Part shown: piece by piece, positions 1 through 10,545 of the stretch | Numbering within the stretch: the stretch's first letter is position 1 | How the letters are laid out: the number at the start of each line of letters is the position of its first letter | Assembly: GCF_027887165.1 (NCBI RefSeq) | Contig: NC_077232.1 | Coordinates: 10,664,257 to 10,728,256, forward strand | Length of the DNA: 64,000 nt | DNA from: Monodelphis domestica | Lineage: Eukaryota; Chordata; Mammalia; Didelphimorphia; Didelphidae | Direction: 5' to 3' | The notes under the pieces: model-generated | What the model saw: the letters and a program-made list of their open reading frames with translations, nothing else | Databases searched by the model: none | Told to the model about the DNA's origin: nothing | Program-made: the position numbers and the translations under genes

Positions 1-1365
1 CCTCTTCTTGGCTTCTTGTAGGATTTTCTCCTTTTCTTGAAAGCTCTTGAATTTGGCAATTACATTCCTAGGGGTTGTCTTTTGGGGATTTAGTATAGAG
101 GGTGTTCTATGAACCGTTTGTATTTCCATTTTGCCCCCTTGCTCTAGAACGTGTGGGCAATTTTCTTTTATAATCTCCTGTAGAATAATATCGAGTTTAT
201 TGTTTATCTCTGGTTTTTCTGGGAGATCGATAATTCGGAGGTTGTCTCTTCTTCCTCTGTTTTCCAAGTCTGTGACTTTTCCAGTGAGATATTTTATGTT
301 TTCTTCTAATTCATTAATTTTTGGGGTTTGCTTTATTGATTCTTGCTGTTTTATGATCTCACTTTCTTCGAGTTGCTTAATTCTGGTCGTTAGGGACTGG
401 TTTTGCTTTTCAGCTTTGTCTGCCCTTCTATTGGATGCTTTGAGCTCTTTTTCCAATTGAGCAGTCTTATCTGTCAGACTGCTGATCTCTTTCTCACATT
501 TTTCTTTCTAGGTTTCCATCTTTTGGATAAGTTCCAGTTTGAGATCTTCCAAAGCTTGTTGGTAGTTTCCATTTTGGGAGGCATGTTCTGATTTTTTTTT
601 GGATTTCATCCTCATTCTCTTCTTTTCCTTGGGTACTTCCACCATAAAAGTTTTCAATAGTCACCTTTTTCCCTTTCTTCCTGGAGGCTTGATTTTGGGC
701 CATGTGAGCCATCCCTTTGGTGGTTTTATTCCCCTTTCCTTTTTGGTCTGGAGTCAGGGTGATATGGGCGGGTTTTCTGTGAATTTAGGTTGCCTCAGAC
801 TAGTTCTTCCCAGCCTCCGAGGTTTCTTAGAGTGCTGGGTCCCTGATCACAGCCAAACTGCCCAGGTGTTCAGCTCCACCCAGATAATCCGCATGTGGTC
901 CACCCCTGGTGTTTAGCTCCGCCCAGATGCTCAGTGCAACCACCCCAGCTCCCTGAGCCCCCTGTGCTCAGTGCAGGATTCTCCCGTGAAACCTCCCTGA
1001 GATGTTTCTTCCTGGCAGTCCCCAGATCCCAAGGACCCTGGAGTGCCCCCCCCAGACTGAGATGTTCCCCACTCACTCACTGTCCCAGTGAGTGCTCCAG
1101 TAGCTCACTCTGGTTTGGTAGGGGAGGTGGGGGGGGGAGGGAAGGGCGGCTCAGTTCCTGTTTCTGTGCAAGCTTTTCCTCCTTCTTATTATAGTGCGGA
1201 AATGTTCAAACCCCACGTACCTTCGCCTCTGTGGTGTACTGGGGAGTACTGGGGAGTCCTTCTGTTCCTCCAAAGGTGATTTTTATGCTCCTTTAATGTA
1301 GTTTATTTTGTTTGGTGCCGGGGAGAGGAAGTGTGTAGCGTCTAGATTGCAGCCATGATTACCCG
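1..1365 (-). mobile_element. LINE-1 (L1), 5' end: 5'UTR and start of ORF1, cut by the window edge
   Basis: Read on the minus strand, the element begins near 1365 with a roughly 650-base 5'UTR that is GC-rich in places. ORF1 starts at 712 with a basic N-terminus (MAHMAQNQASRKKGKK). A leucine/glutamate-rich coiled-coil region follows, and the sequence matching the L1 ORF1p signature ENRGRRDNLRI lies near 220-265. That signature is in a different frame from the 712 start, and a stop falls near 494-510, so ORF1 is frameshifted at about 500. The body continues beyond base 1, so the 3' end and target-site duplication cannot be seen. Family by recognition: mammalian L1, marsupial subfamily not determined. 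Confidence 0.85.
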
Positions 1366-1829
1366 GAAGTCTCTATATATTTCAATAATTATTTTATTTT
1401 TAATAATAAGAGTCTCTTTAGCGTCCTTGCACCAAGTACCTGCTCTGGGATACGTCCTCTGAAGTATGCAGTCCCTGTTATCAAGGCGTCTACATTCTCC
1501 TGGAGACAAAACACCTACATAGAACAGCAATAAGTACATCAAATATACAAAACAATATAAAAATCATTGGGGGGAGGGGGCACGCTGAAGAGAGCATTCC
1601 TACTAGAGGTGGGGAAGCAGGGGTAGGTCTCCAAGATCAAAGATTGTTCCAGATCATCTTTATTGCTTAAAGGATTCCATTGCATGAATGGACCACAGTT
1701 CATTAAATTATTCTCCTGCTGTTGGACATTTAGGCCATCATCAAGAAAAAGCCACTTGAATGTTCGGTTTTTGCTGCCATCTCTATTCTTCATTCATTAA
1801 AGGAATTTGCCAATAAGTCTTTTGTGGCC

Positions 1830-1952
1830 AAAGCCCTTTAAGATCTCCAGAAAGCAATCAAAATACTTACTACACAAGAACCCTTGATGACAAACTGGAT
1901 GTTCCAGAGTCATCTCAAACTCAACTTGTCTAAAACAAAACTCATGTGACTG
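1830..1952 (+). mobile_element. LINE-2 fragment (reverse-transcriptase 3' region)
   Basis: The stretch reading aactggatgttccagag followed by ctcaaactcaacttgtc is the familiar mammalian L2 segment just after the reverse transcriptase. It is interrupted by the SINE that starts at about 1953. The next L2 piece (from 2163) comes from the 3' end, so the intervening L2 sequence is missing. Confidence 0.7.
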
Positions 1953-2158
1953 GTGGCAGCTACATGGCTCAGGGGACTGAGAGCCAGGCCTGGAGATAGG
2001 AGGTCCTGGGTTCAAATTTGTCCTCAGATATTTCCTAGCTGGGTGATCCTGGGCACGTCACTTAATGCCCATTGTCCAGCTCTTACCACTCTTTGGCATT
2101 GGAACCAATACACAGTATTGATTCTAAGATGGAAGATAAAGGTTTAAAAAAAGAACTT
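1953..2158 (+). mobile_element. Marsupial tRNA-derived SINE, near full length
   Basis: The head reads ggtggcagctacatggctcag and the body includes gtcctgggttcaaatttg (tRNA B-box-like) and gggtgatcctgggcacg. It ends in the tail attgattctaagatggaag plus an A-rich end. The same architecture recurs many times in this window in both orientations, so this is the dominant recent SINE here. It sits inside the L2 debris at 1830-2455. Exact family name (WSINE/SINE1 type) not settled without a library. Confidence 0.9.
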
Positions 2159-2162
2159 ATGT

Positions 2163-2455
2163 TTTCCTCTAAGTTCTCCCTCTATAGGATATTGTTCCAT
2201 TGGTTCAACTCCTTAGAGTTGATACTAAGATAGAAAGTAAGAGTTTTTTTTTTAATCTTAGTGCCTTCTTTATGGATTATTTCCAAATTTACCACATATA
2301 TAACTTGTTTGTACAAAGTTATTTACATCCCATCTCCCCCTTTAGACTTCAAGTTCCTGGAGGGAAGGGGCTTTCTTCTGCCTCTCTTTCTATCCCCAGC
2401 ACTAACACAGTGCCTGGAACATGGTAGATCTTTAAGAAATGCTTGCCTGACTTGG
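2163..2455 (+). mobile_element. LINE-2 3' end, interrupted by a short SINE tail
   Basis: The segment ending with agttcctggagggaagggg, cagtgcctggaacatgg and a short terminal repeat-like end is the canonical L2 3' terminus. A SINE 3' tail fragment (about 2205-2245, gttgatactaagatagaaag) lies inside it. Confidence 0.75.
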
Positions 2456-2842
2456 AGTCGCAGGACTCTGTGTGACCTTGGGTCTGTTTCGTTACCTGTA
2501 AATTGAAGATATTTGTTAAAGGGCTTCTAAGGCTCCTTTCCCACATTGACTCTATAATATGACTCTCTGGCCCCCCACGAGCATCCTAGCCACAGTTGGT
2601 GCTCTAGAGACTTGAGAGGGACAGCCCTGAGGCCTAGAACCAAGGTTTGAGCTGGGTCTACTTGGAAGCCTGGCAGCTTTGAAGGCCATTCACTACAGAA
2701 CCAGCAATCTGGGTATTGCACTGGTCCTTCCCTGGTCACAATGGGCAGCATGCCAGGAAAGGTCTTGCTGGAGCACCAAATGTAGCAGAGCCTTACGATG
2801 AGATTGACGCTTGGGGGAAATTGAAAGAAGTTGGCTAGACGT

Positions 2843-3165
2843 CAGATAATAATGGCTACCATTTGGATAGCACTTACCAGATTTGAAAAGCAATTTATAG
2901 ACATTATCTCTTTTGAAAATCCTAACAACCCTGGGAGGCAGATGCCCTCATTTGACAGATTGGGGAAACTGAGGCAGACACAGGCTAAGTGACTTGCCTA
3001 GGGTCATGCAGTTGGGAAGTGTCTAAGGTCAATTTTTTTAAACTCTTACTTCTTACTAAGAGCTAGCCAAAGTGGTTAAGTGACTTGCCCAGGGTCACAC
3101 AGCTAGGAAGTTAAGGTCACATTTGAACTCAGGACTTCTTGACTCCAAGTCCAGCACTCTATCCT
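2843..3165 (-). mobile_element. MIR/CORE-type SINE, split by a younger SINE scrap
   Basis: The segment contains ctgggaggcagatg, gacagattggggaaactgagg and cttgcctagggtcatgcag, then repeats the CORE-like tail gtcacacagctaggaag to the sequence ccagcactctatcc. About 35 bases near 3029-3065 look like an inserted SINE tail. Confidence 0.75.
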
Positions 3166-4500
3166 CCTCCTCATCTATATAATTCTCTCTCTCTTTTTTA
3201 AAATCACTACCAGGCCTTCTGCCCAATTAGACTTCTTTTATGACGCCTGATGAAGAGAGTTCACAGGGGACACTTGTGTCATCACCCAAAAGACACAGGT
3301 TCCATCCTCAGTCTGCTCAGGATTTGCAATCCCAAACTAGCTGCCAGTAGGCATCTATCCCTGGTCTGGGACCCCTACTTGCCTTAAGGCAGAGCCTCTC
3401 TACTCACCAATCCTGGCCAAACCCCATCCCCAGTGCCTACAGCCCCCTCTGTGTCCCTCTGCTGAACAAATGGGCAGGACAAATTGCTCAGTCTTTTTCT
3501 TGCTGGGGTACCCCTAAGAAAGTTTTTTTTTTCTTCCTTGGAAAGGAAAGAGTCTTCCTATAATTATTTCTGCTTATTCTTCCTCCCACTACAGTCTCTC
3601 CTCCACCCAGGTCTCCCACATCATTCCTCCCTGAGATATCAAAATGAAGAAACAAAACTCAGTTCTTCTTGGCCCTGGATCCTTGAAGAAGTCGTCCCAG
3701 CCCAGGCTAACCGGGGCCAGGCTGGAGGGGGCTGGGTCTCCCCTGGGCTGGCCCAGGCTCCTCCAGCTGCAGAGATGGGGTCCTTCTCCCCTCATTCCCC
3801 CGCTGGTCCTTCCTCATGTCCGGTTGTTGCAGGATTAAGGTGGGAAGTGACTAACTCAGCTGTTTGCTCCCTGAGCAAAAAGGGTAGAGCCCACATTGTG
3901 AAGGTAGTCCAGGAGACAAGAAGGAAGGGGGGTGGGGGGAGAGTGATTCTTCTGCTCCCAAGGAAGACTCAAAGGGAGCCCATCCTTGGGCAGAAACAGG
4001 GGTGCTACAGATGGTCTTGGTCCATGATAGCAAACCTATGGCATGGATGCCAAAAAGGACACACCTGCAGCTGAGGGGGAAAGGGGGAGGGGAGGGGGGC
4101 GGTCCTGTCTCTAAAAGGTTCACCATCACTGATCTACTCAGTGCCTCCCCCATCAAAGGAGGGCAGTCTCAGCAAGGCTACAGGGACCTCCCTCCCAGCA
4201 GCAGGGACCCGAGGTCTTAAGGACCTGGTCCAATTTCTGCCCATCTCATCGTGCAGATGAGAAAACTGAGGCACGTTAGAGAAATGAAATATTCGGAAAC
4301 ACAGTGAAGTGCAAGTGCAGGATTCAAACCCAAATGGACTCCTCCTGTGCCTCGATACTTCTGGTGATAGGAAACTCACTACCTATTGAAGCCAAGACGC
4401 CCCTGGAGGGACAGGGACACATTACAAGGGGAAGTGGCCCTTGGGGCACACAAGGAGTTTCCGGTAGTGGATTCAGAGTCCGAAAGGCCAGGTTTAGGAG
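3166..4500. other. Intergenic DNA, no gene recognised
   Basis: Mostly unique sequence. The longest open frame (3484-4074, 196 codons, plus) has no recognisable domain and no homologue I can name. Bases about 4015-4135 (cctatggcatggatgcc ... ggttcaccatcactg) resemble an old interspersed repeat I cannot classify. Bases 4225-4330 resemble a MIR-like remnant (gaaaactgaggcac). Confidence 0.5.
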
Positions 4501-5260
4501 CAGCAAGCGACTGATTTTTAGATTCGCCCCACGCAGGCCCCGCCCCCACAGGCTCTGAGCCGTCCTCCAGCTCCGCCCCCACTGTCGAACCCGCGGCTGG
4601 AGCGGCAGAACCCTTCTGCCAATCAACGAAAGCTCTGATGAAATGGGGCGGGATAAGGAAGCGAAGAAGTGACAGAGGGTTTAGGGCAATCAAATGCGGG
4701 GTGAGTGTGAGCGATATCACCTCGCACCCATCTGGAGTCCGCAGCCGTCGTAGGGGCGTGGGAGTGCCGACCAATCCGACCCGAGGAGCGTCCAGTCTTG
4801 GCCAATAGCAGCGAGGGAGGCGGGGAGGGGGGCGGGGTTCTTCAGGCCGCTGCTCGGTGGTGGGTGAGGGATCAGTTTCTTCTGCTCGTTCCCACCCTCG
4901 GGACCCCCCCCAATTCCCACCAGGATGCCAAAGGAAGGGGCCATGGGGAGCTCCTGGATTGGGGTGGAGGAGCGCCACGGGGGAAGGGTCGGGGAGCACA
5001 GAACATTCCGGGTCGGGGAGGCGGGGGGTCTGTAGGGTGGGCGCCGCGGAGGAATGAGGGGCCCCGCGGAGGGCGGAACTTCCGGGAGGCCTGGGATTTC
5101 CGGGGCGTGGCTGTTGCCGGCAGGGGTGGGGTCTGAGGGCTGCTCCCGCGGGGCGGGACCAGGGGGCGGGGCTTCTGGGGCTGCCCCGGTGGGAGTGGGC
5201 GGGGCTTGGGGGGTGAGCTGATCCTAGCAGGTTCCCCTTGGTTTGGCCCCTCTTTGCAGA
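4500..5260 (+). promoter_or_regulatory. ZBTB3: CpG-island promoter and untranslated first exon region of ZBTB3
   Basis: CpG-dense sequence with many GC boxes (ggggcggg types) and CCAAT boxes near 4617, 4771 and 4801. An ETS-like site, acttccgg, lies near 5078. There is no TATA box. The non-coding first exon should lie here because a strong acceptor (ctttctccccag, AG at 5332-5333) opens the coding exon just downstream. The exact start site and first-exon donor cannot be fixed from sequence alone. Confidence 0.7.
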
Positions 5261-5360
5261 GGCGGGACCGGGAGAGAGGGTCCCAGATGGAGCGCCTCTG
5301 CCCTCATGGCCTGCCGCTTCCCTTTCTCCCCAGGGCCCCGGGGTCCCTCGGCGAGGGGCC

Positions 5361-6788
5361 ATGGAGTTCCCCGGGCACAGCGAGCAGCTTCTGCAGAGCC
5401 TTCGGGATCAGCGCTCGCAGGGCTTCCTGTGCGACTGCACGGTGCTGGTGGGCAGCACACCGTTCCAGGCGCACCGGGCAGTGCTGGCCTCGTGCAGCCC
5501 CTTCTTCCAACTCTTCTACAAGGAGCGCGAGCTGGACAAGCGCGACTTGGTGTGTATCCACAACGAGATCGTCACGGCGCCCGCCTTCGGTCTGCTGCTG
5601 GACTTCATGTATGCAGGCCAGCTGGCCCTGCGCGGGGACACGCCGGTGGAGGACGTGCTGGCCGCCGCCAGCTACCTGCACATGAATGACATCGTCAAGG
5701 TCTGCAAGCGGCGGCTGCAGGCTCGGGGCCTGGCCGAGGCCGACAGCACCAAGAAGGAGGAAGAGTCCCGGGCGCCGCGGACCACCCCAGAGCCACTGCC
5801 CAGCACTTCCCGAGGCCTCCTGCCCGTGCTTCCTCTGCAGGAGACGCCGGGCTGGAGGGACCAGAACCAGTGGAAAGCACCTGCCCCTGCCCTGCCCTCG
5901 GGCCCCCACGCTGAGGAGCCCCCAGGGCCCGAGGGTGCAGATACCACTCAGCCTGGCATCGATGCCCCTGTGGCGGAAGGCTCCCATTCCAGCCCTACTA
6001 GTTCCACAGAAGCAGTGCCCACCGGCTACTTTTCCCCCAGTCTCGGGGCTGCCCCTGGGGAGCCCCCGGCGCCCCTGGAAGTGGGTCCTGAGAACTTGGG
6101 GGTAGTGGGCCCTCGAGGACCTAGTGGGCCCATGGAGGGCTTCTACCCACCTCCACCTGTCCCAGTCCCAGTCCCAGCCCCAGGAGAGGCCGAGCCGGTG
6201 CAGGTGAAGGTGGAGGCCATTGTCATTTCCGACGAGGAGCCCGAGGGGCTTGAGGAGCGGCCACGGGCCCCAGAGGGACTCTTCCCACCGGGATCCGGGT
6301 GTAGGAGCCGCTATGCCCCCCCTGAGGCATTCGAAGAGGCCGCCGTCACCGCTGCCTCCGGGGCAGGAGGCCCGGGGCTAGAGGAGGTGGGGCCTGCTGA
6401 CCACTTTCTGGCCCCCGATTCCCACCTTCCCTACCACCTGCTGGCGGGCCCGGGGCACTATCACCCCGGCCTGGTGACCCCGCCTCCGCCCGCGCCCAGC
6501 AGCCTGCATGAGTCTCTCTATTTGCCTCCCGAGTACGAGGTGGCGCCGGGGGGCTTTGGGGTTTTCACAGAGGATGTCCCAACGTGCAAGACGTGTGGGA
6601 AGACCTTCTCGTGCTCCTACACGCTGCGGCGCCACGCCACTGTGCACACGCGCGAGCGCCCCTACGAGTGCCGCTACTGCCTGCGCAGCTACACGCAGTC
6701 GGGGGACCTGTACCGCCACATCCGGAAGGCGCACAATGAGGACCTGGCCAAACGCAGCAAGCAGGACCCCGAGGCTTCCCCCTCCTAG
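5361..6788 (+). CDS. ZBTB3: Zinc finger and BTB domain-containing protein 3
   Basis: A 475-residue BTB/POZ zinc-finger protein, expected to be a nuclear DNA-binding transcriptional regulator that dimerises through BTB. The N-terminus ([17 protein letters not shown]) and the BTB domain (about residues 8-120) match mammalian ZBTB3 closely. A long proline/glutamate-rich linker follows. It includes a sumoylation-type motif VKVE (Lys283) directly followed by the SUMO-interacting-like IVISDEE. Two C2H2 fingers close the protein: C409-C412-H425-H429 and C437-C440-H453-H458. The coding region is one exon opening at 5334. The ATG at 5361 is chosen because it starts the family-wide MEFP sequence. The frame is open upstream to an ATG at 5238, but that lies across the splice acceptor. 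The tail after the fingers (about 17 residues) is shorter than I recall for the human protein. Confidence 0.96.
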   Translation: MEFPGHSEQLLQSLRDQRSQGFLCDCTVLVGSTPFQAHRAVLASCSPFFQLFYKERELDKRDLVCIHNEIVTAPAFGLLLDFMYAGQLALRGDTPVEDVLAAASYLHMNDIVKVCKRRLQARGLAEADSTKKEEESRAPRTTPEPLPSTSRGLLPVLPLQETPGWRDQNQWKAPAPALPSGPHAEEPPGPEGADTTQPGIDAPVAEGSHSSPTSSTEAVPTGYFSPSLGAAPGEPPAPLEVGPENLGVVGPRGPSGPMEGFYPPPPVPVPVPAPGEAEPVQVKVEAIVISDEEPEGLEERPRAPEGLFPPGSGCRSRYAPPEAFEEAAVTAASGAGGPGLEEVGPADHFLAPDSHLPYHLLAGPGHYHPGLVTPPPPAPSSLHESLYLPPEYEVAPGGFGVFTEDVPTCKTCGKTFSCSYTLRRHATVHTRERPYECRYCLRSYTQSGDLYRHIRKAHNEDLAKRSKQDPEASPS

Positions 6789-7400
6789 GGGGGCTCCCAA
6801 AGACCCCGGACCCGGCCCGGGGACTGTTGGGGGGGGGAGGCCTTTCTGAGGTCGGTCCGTCCACGGAGGAAGGCAGGGAGGTCACTGCCGCTGCTGGGGT
6901 GCCCTTGGTCCGGGGAAGGTGAGCAGGATTCGGGTGGTGCCGCTCCGCCCGCTGGTCCTGAGCCCAGGAGCGAGCTCCTGCTGGGCCCTGCTCTCCCTTT
7001 TCTGTGGACTCTCCTACTGGCTTCCCCGGGTGGGGGAGGGAGGCCCGATTCCTTGGCTTCTGGCCTTCAGACTTCCCCAGAGGTGGTCACTCGCGTCTCC
7101 AAGTGCTGTCCTATTGCCTGGGCCATAAATGTGGAAATGAAAGCCTTTTTATGAAGTGGTCTTGGCTGGTTTTTTCCCCCTTGGGCCAAACGGAAGGCCC
7201 AGGTGGATTCCTCCTCACCAGGACCTTCCATGAATCCAACAGCCCCGGGCGGGCAGTCCACTTGCTGAAGAGGGACAATGGGAGGGAAGCCATGGGGGCG
7301 GGCACATGGGTGACTCTGGGGGGGGGGGGCAGTTTAGGCTCAGGCCCCGAGGCACAGGTTGGGTAGGGGTGCGGGGGACACCCAGGGTAATAAACAAAGG
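6789..7400 (+). other. ZBTB3: ZBTB3 3' untranslated region with poly(A) signal
   Basis: GC-rich sequence follows the stop. An AATAAA at 7389-7394 is the best poly(A) signal; a weaker ATAAA lies at about 7126. No coding potential recognised. Confidence 0.55.
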
Positions 7401-8800
7401 TTTGTGAAGCACTTCAGGCAACCAGAGGAGAGAACTAAGAAACCGTGATGGGGGGAGGAAGAAAAACAGGGCCCTACCCCACCCCCCACTGGTAACCAGG
7501 GGGCTCTTGGAGATCCCCAGAGCAAGAAACTTGCTCTACTTTGTCTGCTTATTGCGAGATCCCCTCCAGACTCGGAGAGAACTCTTCTTGCCTTGTCTTA
7601 GAATCGAGGCCAAGTATTGGTGCCAGGGCAAGGGGTCTGCCAAGACAAGAGCCAGGTCTAGGCAACTGGGTCACACAGGTGTGTGTAGTCTGAACTGAAC
7701 CCCAAACCTCCCGTCTCCAGGCCTGGCTCTCTATCCAGAGCCCCCCAGCTGCCGAGAGAACCCTTTCCTGTGACCTTCCTAGTGCACAGATCAACTGAAT
7801 CTCAATTGTTTCGTTTTTTCAATGGTGAGATGAGGGACAGGCAGGTCCTGGATTTGGCCTGGAGCTCTGGTTCAGATTTCCGCTGTGACAACAACCTGCT
7901 CTGCTTTGTGGCCCTGGGCAGATGGCAACATTGTGCCTCAGTTTCCCCTTCTGTAAAATTTGGAGACGGGTTGGACTCGATGATTGAGAATCCCTTCATC
8001 CATAACCCTTTGACCACTAGTGTTGAGCCACTCAGGTCTTTAGGAGATAGCCTATTCTATTTTTGGACAGTTCTAATGGCCCCAAAGGATGGAGGATCCT
8101 ACTTTAATAACCTAATCTCCGTTTTAGAAGTTGCTAATAAGTTAAACGGATACATTTTATAATCCAAGATACACCAGACCTTGGAATGGTAGTTGGCATT
8201 GAGCAGTTGTAAGTCTTGGCTAAGAGGGAGTCATCATTTCAGAGGCCCTTTATTTAACTGGAGTCTTTCCATACCCTGCTTTGCTAGGCTTCCCACCAAA
8301 CATCCCTTTCTTCCTGAGGATCTTTCCTCTCGGATTCGGCTTCTTACTTTACAATAGCCCTTTCACCAGGCATCGTGGAAGTAAATTACCTCTTCCTGGG
8401 TCCCTAATCCCTTTTCAGTTCATCTTGGCAATCCTTCCCATCCTTCCTTCTCTCATCTGTTCTTCAAATGTTCCACATCCCCAGGGCCTTCTGCCTCTTA
8501 TGCCCCCAACCCATTTCCCTCACTTGATTCCCCACTTTCAAACCCAACCTTGTGCAGGAAATCCCGTCAGGTGGATGAGGTGAGGATTCGGGCCTCCTAA
8601 GCTTCGGCAGCTGCCTTCCTGCCCATCAGGCCCATTTTCTGGGTCCATCTAAGGAGGCCATGGACTCTGTATGACCCCTTGACTTTTCCTTCATCTGCCT
8701 GCCTCCCTTTGAGCCACTCTGACACCATTAAGACCTCTTTCGTAAGACTGTAAGGAAAATATCCAATGCTAATCAGACAACTTTGCTACTACTTGGCAGC
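7400..8800. other. Intergenic DNA between ZBTB3 and the SINE cluster
   Basis: Apart from a MIR at 7875-7995 and a pyrimidine-rich stretch at about 8240-8560, I see nothing recognisable. No conserved open frame. Confidence 0.5.
7875..7995 (+). mobile_element. MIR SINE
   Basis: Typical MIR/CORE wording: gccctgggcag, then cctcagtttccccttctgtaa, then ggttggactcgatgat. Confidence 0.7.
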
Positions 8801-8805
8801 TCAGA

Positions 8806-9000
8806 AGGAGAGTGGCCGAATGGAGGAGGAATCCAGTGACTTGAACTTGATTCTCGAGCAGGCTGTTTCCTACTCATTTGCCCATGGGCAAATTGCTGCC
8901 TCCTCGGCCTCACATAAATCCAATTCAGGCATGTCAGGACATGATCCCATGATGCTCTTGGTCCTTTTTGAAAATGAAGGACAAACAACTTGGGCAAATA
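8806..9000 (+). mobile_element. Second type of marsupial SINE
   Basis: The tail catgatcccatgatgctcttggt then gaaaatgaaggacaaacaact is a recurrent marsupial SINE 3' end, distinct from the common SINE elsewhere in the window. The 5' limit is uncertain. Confidence 0.55.
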
Positions 9001-9167
9001 ATGTTCCCTTTCTAGACCCTCAACCAAAGGGACTTGGAAGGGGTGATCTCTACGGCTCTTTAAAGTTCTAAATTAAGTGACTAGTATAACAAATAAGTGA
9101 AATTTTATATCCTATGTGTACTTCCTTTCTCTATGTTACTGTGAATCCAGTATAAGACTATCATATT

Positions 9168-9365
9168 GTGGCAACTAGGTGACTCAGAAGATGGTGAGTT
9201 CAGGAGACAGAGCTCCTAGAGACAGGGGTCCTGGGTTCAAATCTGGCCCCAGACACTTCCTAGTGATGTGACCCTAGGCAAGTAGCTTAATGCCTATTGC
9301 CTAGTCTTGGAACTGATACACAGTATTGATTCTAAGACAGAAGGTCAGGTTCGAAGAAAGACAGT
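9168..9365 (+). mobile_element. Marsupial tRNA-derived SINE
   Basis: Same head (gtggcaactaggtgactcag), B-box-like gtcctgggttcaaatctgg and tail gtattgattctaagacagaagg as the copy at 1953. Confidence 0.88.
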
Positions 9366-9582
9366 CATGTTGTCTATATTTTTAAAAACTGGAAGAGAAA
9401 GCAAAAGACTAGCAGTATGGCCACAGAGTTAAAACCGAATTCATGTCTCAGGCTGGACCCAAAGTAGCCAGTCTAAGAAGGATCCGCTACACTTGATTCC
9501 TCTTTCTGTTCAAGTTTCTCCATTAGCCCTTTGCAGGGAAATATTTTTGTTGCCAGCATGAACTTGCCTTCTCAGTTTTTCT

Positions 9583-9772
9583 TTAAACCTTGACCTTCTT
9601 AGAATCAATACTGTGTATTGGTTCCAACACAGAAGAGTGATAGGGGCTAGGCAATGGGGGTCAAGTGACTTGCCCAGGGTCACACCACTGGGAAGTGTCA
9701 GAGGCCAAATAGGGACCCAGGACTTCCTGTCTCTGGGCCCAGCTCTCCATCCTCTTGAGTCACCAGAATTTG
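9583..9772 (-). mobile_element. Marsupial tRNA-derived SINE, inverted
   Basis: Reverse complement of the common SINE: ttagaatcaatactgtgtattgg, then gacttgcccagggtcacacc, then cccaggacttcctgtctc. Confidence 0.88.
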
Positions 9773-10194
9773 TGTTTTCTTGATGATATAGGTAAGAGGA
9801 CAGGACGACAAGTTGGGAGAAGGGGGTGTTATTGGTAATGGAAGTGACTGATACAAACTGGCAAGTCTTCTAGAACTTATTTTGTGACTGGATCAGATCC
9901 AGAGTGTCTTTGGGGTCTCCAAGACTATGCCAGCAGAGCTCAAGGTGAGTCTAGACTTGGTCAGATGGCCTGAGCCAAAAAGAATATTCATTCTAAATAG
10001 GAAAGCGTATCCGAGTCCAGCTGCCAGTGGATGACTCTTAACCAAACACTCTGACCACACTTCTAAGAACTGTTACCTGCATCCCTGCTAACACTGCAGC
10101 CCTTGCCAAGTAGTGAGTGCATAAGATGAGCACAGTGCAGGGTCCTAATAAAAAACCCTTGCCCCTAGACGAAGGCTATAAAAGCCTAGATACC

Positions 10195-10545
10195 ACTTTG
10201 GAACAACATTTTAAAATGAACAAAACAGGCTGGATTGAGAGTCAGGCCTAGAGATGGGAGGTCCTAAGTTCAAATCTGACCTCGGACACTTCCCAGCTGT
10301 GTGACCCTGGGCAAGTCACTTAAGCCCCATTGCCTACACCTTACCACTCTTCTGCCTTGGAGTCAATACACAGAATTGATTCCAAGACTGAAGGTAGGGG
10401 TCTTTTTAAAATTAAATAAATAAATAAATGAAAATAAAATAAAATACACAAAATATACAGGATTACAAAGAAAGCAAATTATATTGAAACAGTTATTTAA
10501 AAAAAAAAGGCTCACAAACCCTCAATTAAAGAAGCCTGTGCCAGA
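10195..10545 (+). mobile_element. Non-autonomous DNA transposon relic (hAT-like), interrupted by a SINE
   Basis: Two halves, 10195-10225 and 10425-10545, match the pattern aacattttaaaatgaa ... ataaaatacacaaaatatacagg ... ggattacaaagaaagc of a common marsupial MITE-like repeat that ends in inverted aggggttcttaacc-type termini. The SINE at 10226-10420 separates them. A second copy of the family, retaining both ends, lies at 43503-43685. Confidence 0.6.
10226..10420 (+). mobile_element. Marsupial tRNA-derived SINE inserted in a DNA transposon
   Basis: Common SINE body (gtcctaagttcaaatctgacc, gtgtgaccctgggcaagtc, attgattccaagactgaagg) followed by an A/T-rich tail that ends in an AAAT-type simple repeat. 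Confidence 0.85.

Noticed and set aside
1953-2158. tRNA gene
   Set aside because: A- and B-box-like sequence belongs to a SINE found in many copies; no cloverleaf with a proper anticodon stem was seen.
3484-4074. 196-codon open frame as a gene
   Set aside because: No recognisable domain, no splice or promoter context, poor codon character; overlaps repeat-like sequence at 4015.
1-5000. POLR2G, the next gene beyond ZBTB3 in human
   Set aside because: No POLR2G exon sequence was found; it presumably lies left of the window beyond the L1.
4379-5362. 327-codon minus-strand frame opposite the ZBTB3 promoter
   Set aside because: GC-rich shadow frame; proline/arginine-rich and unlike any protein I know.
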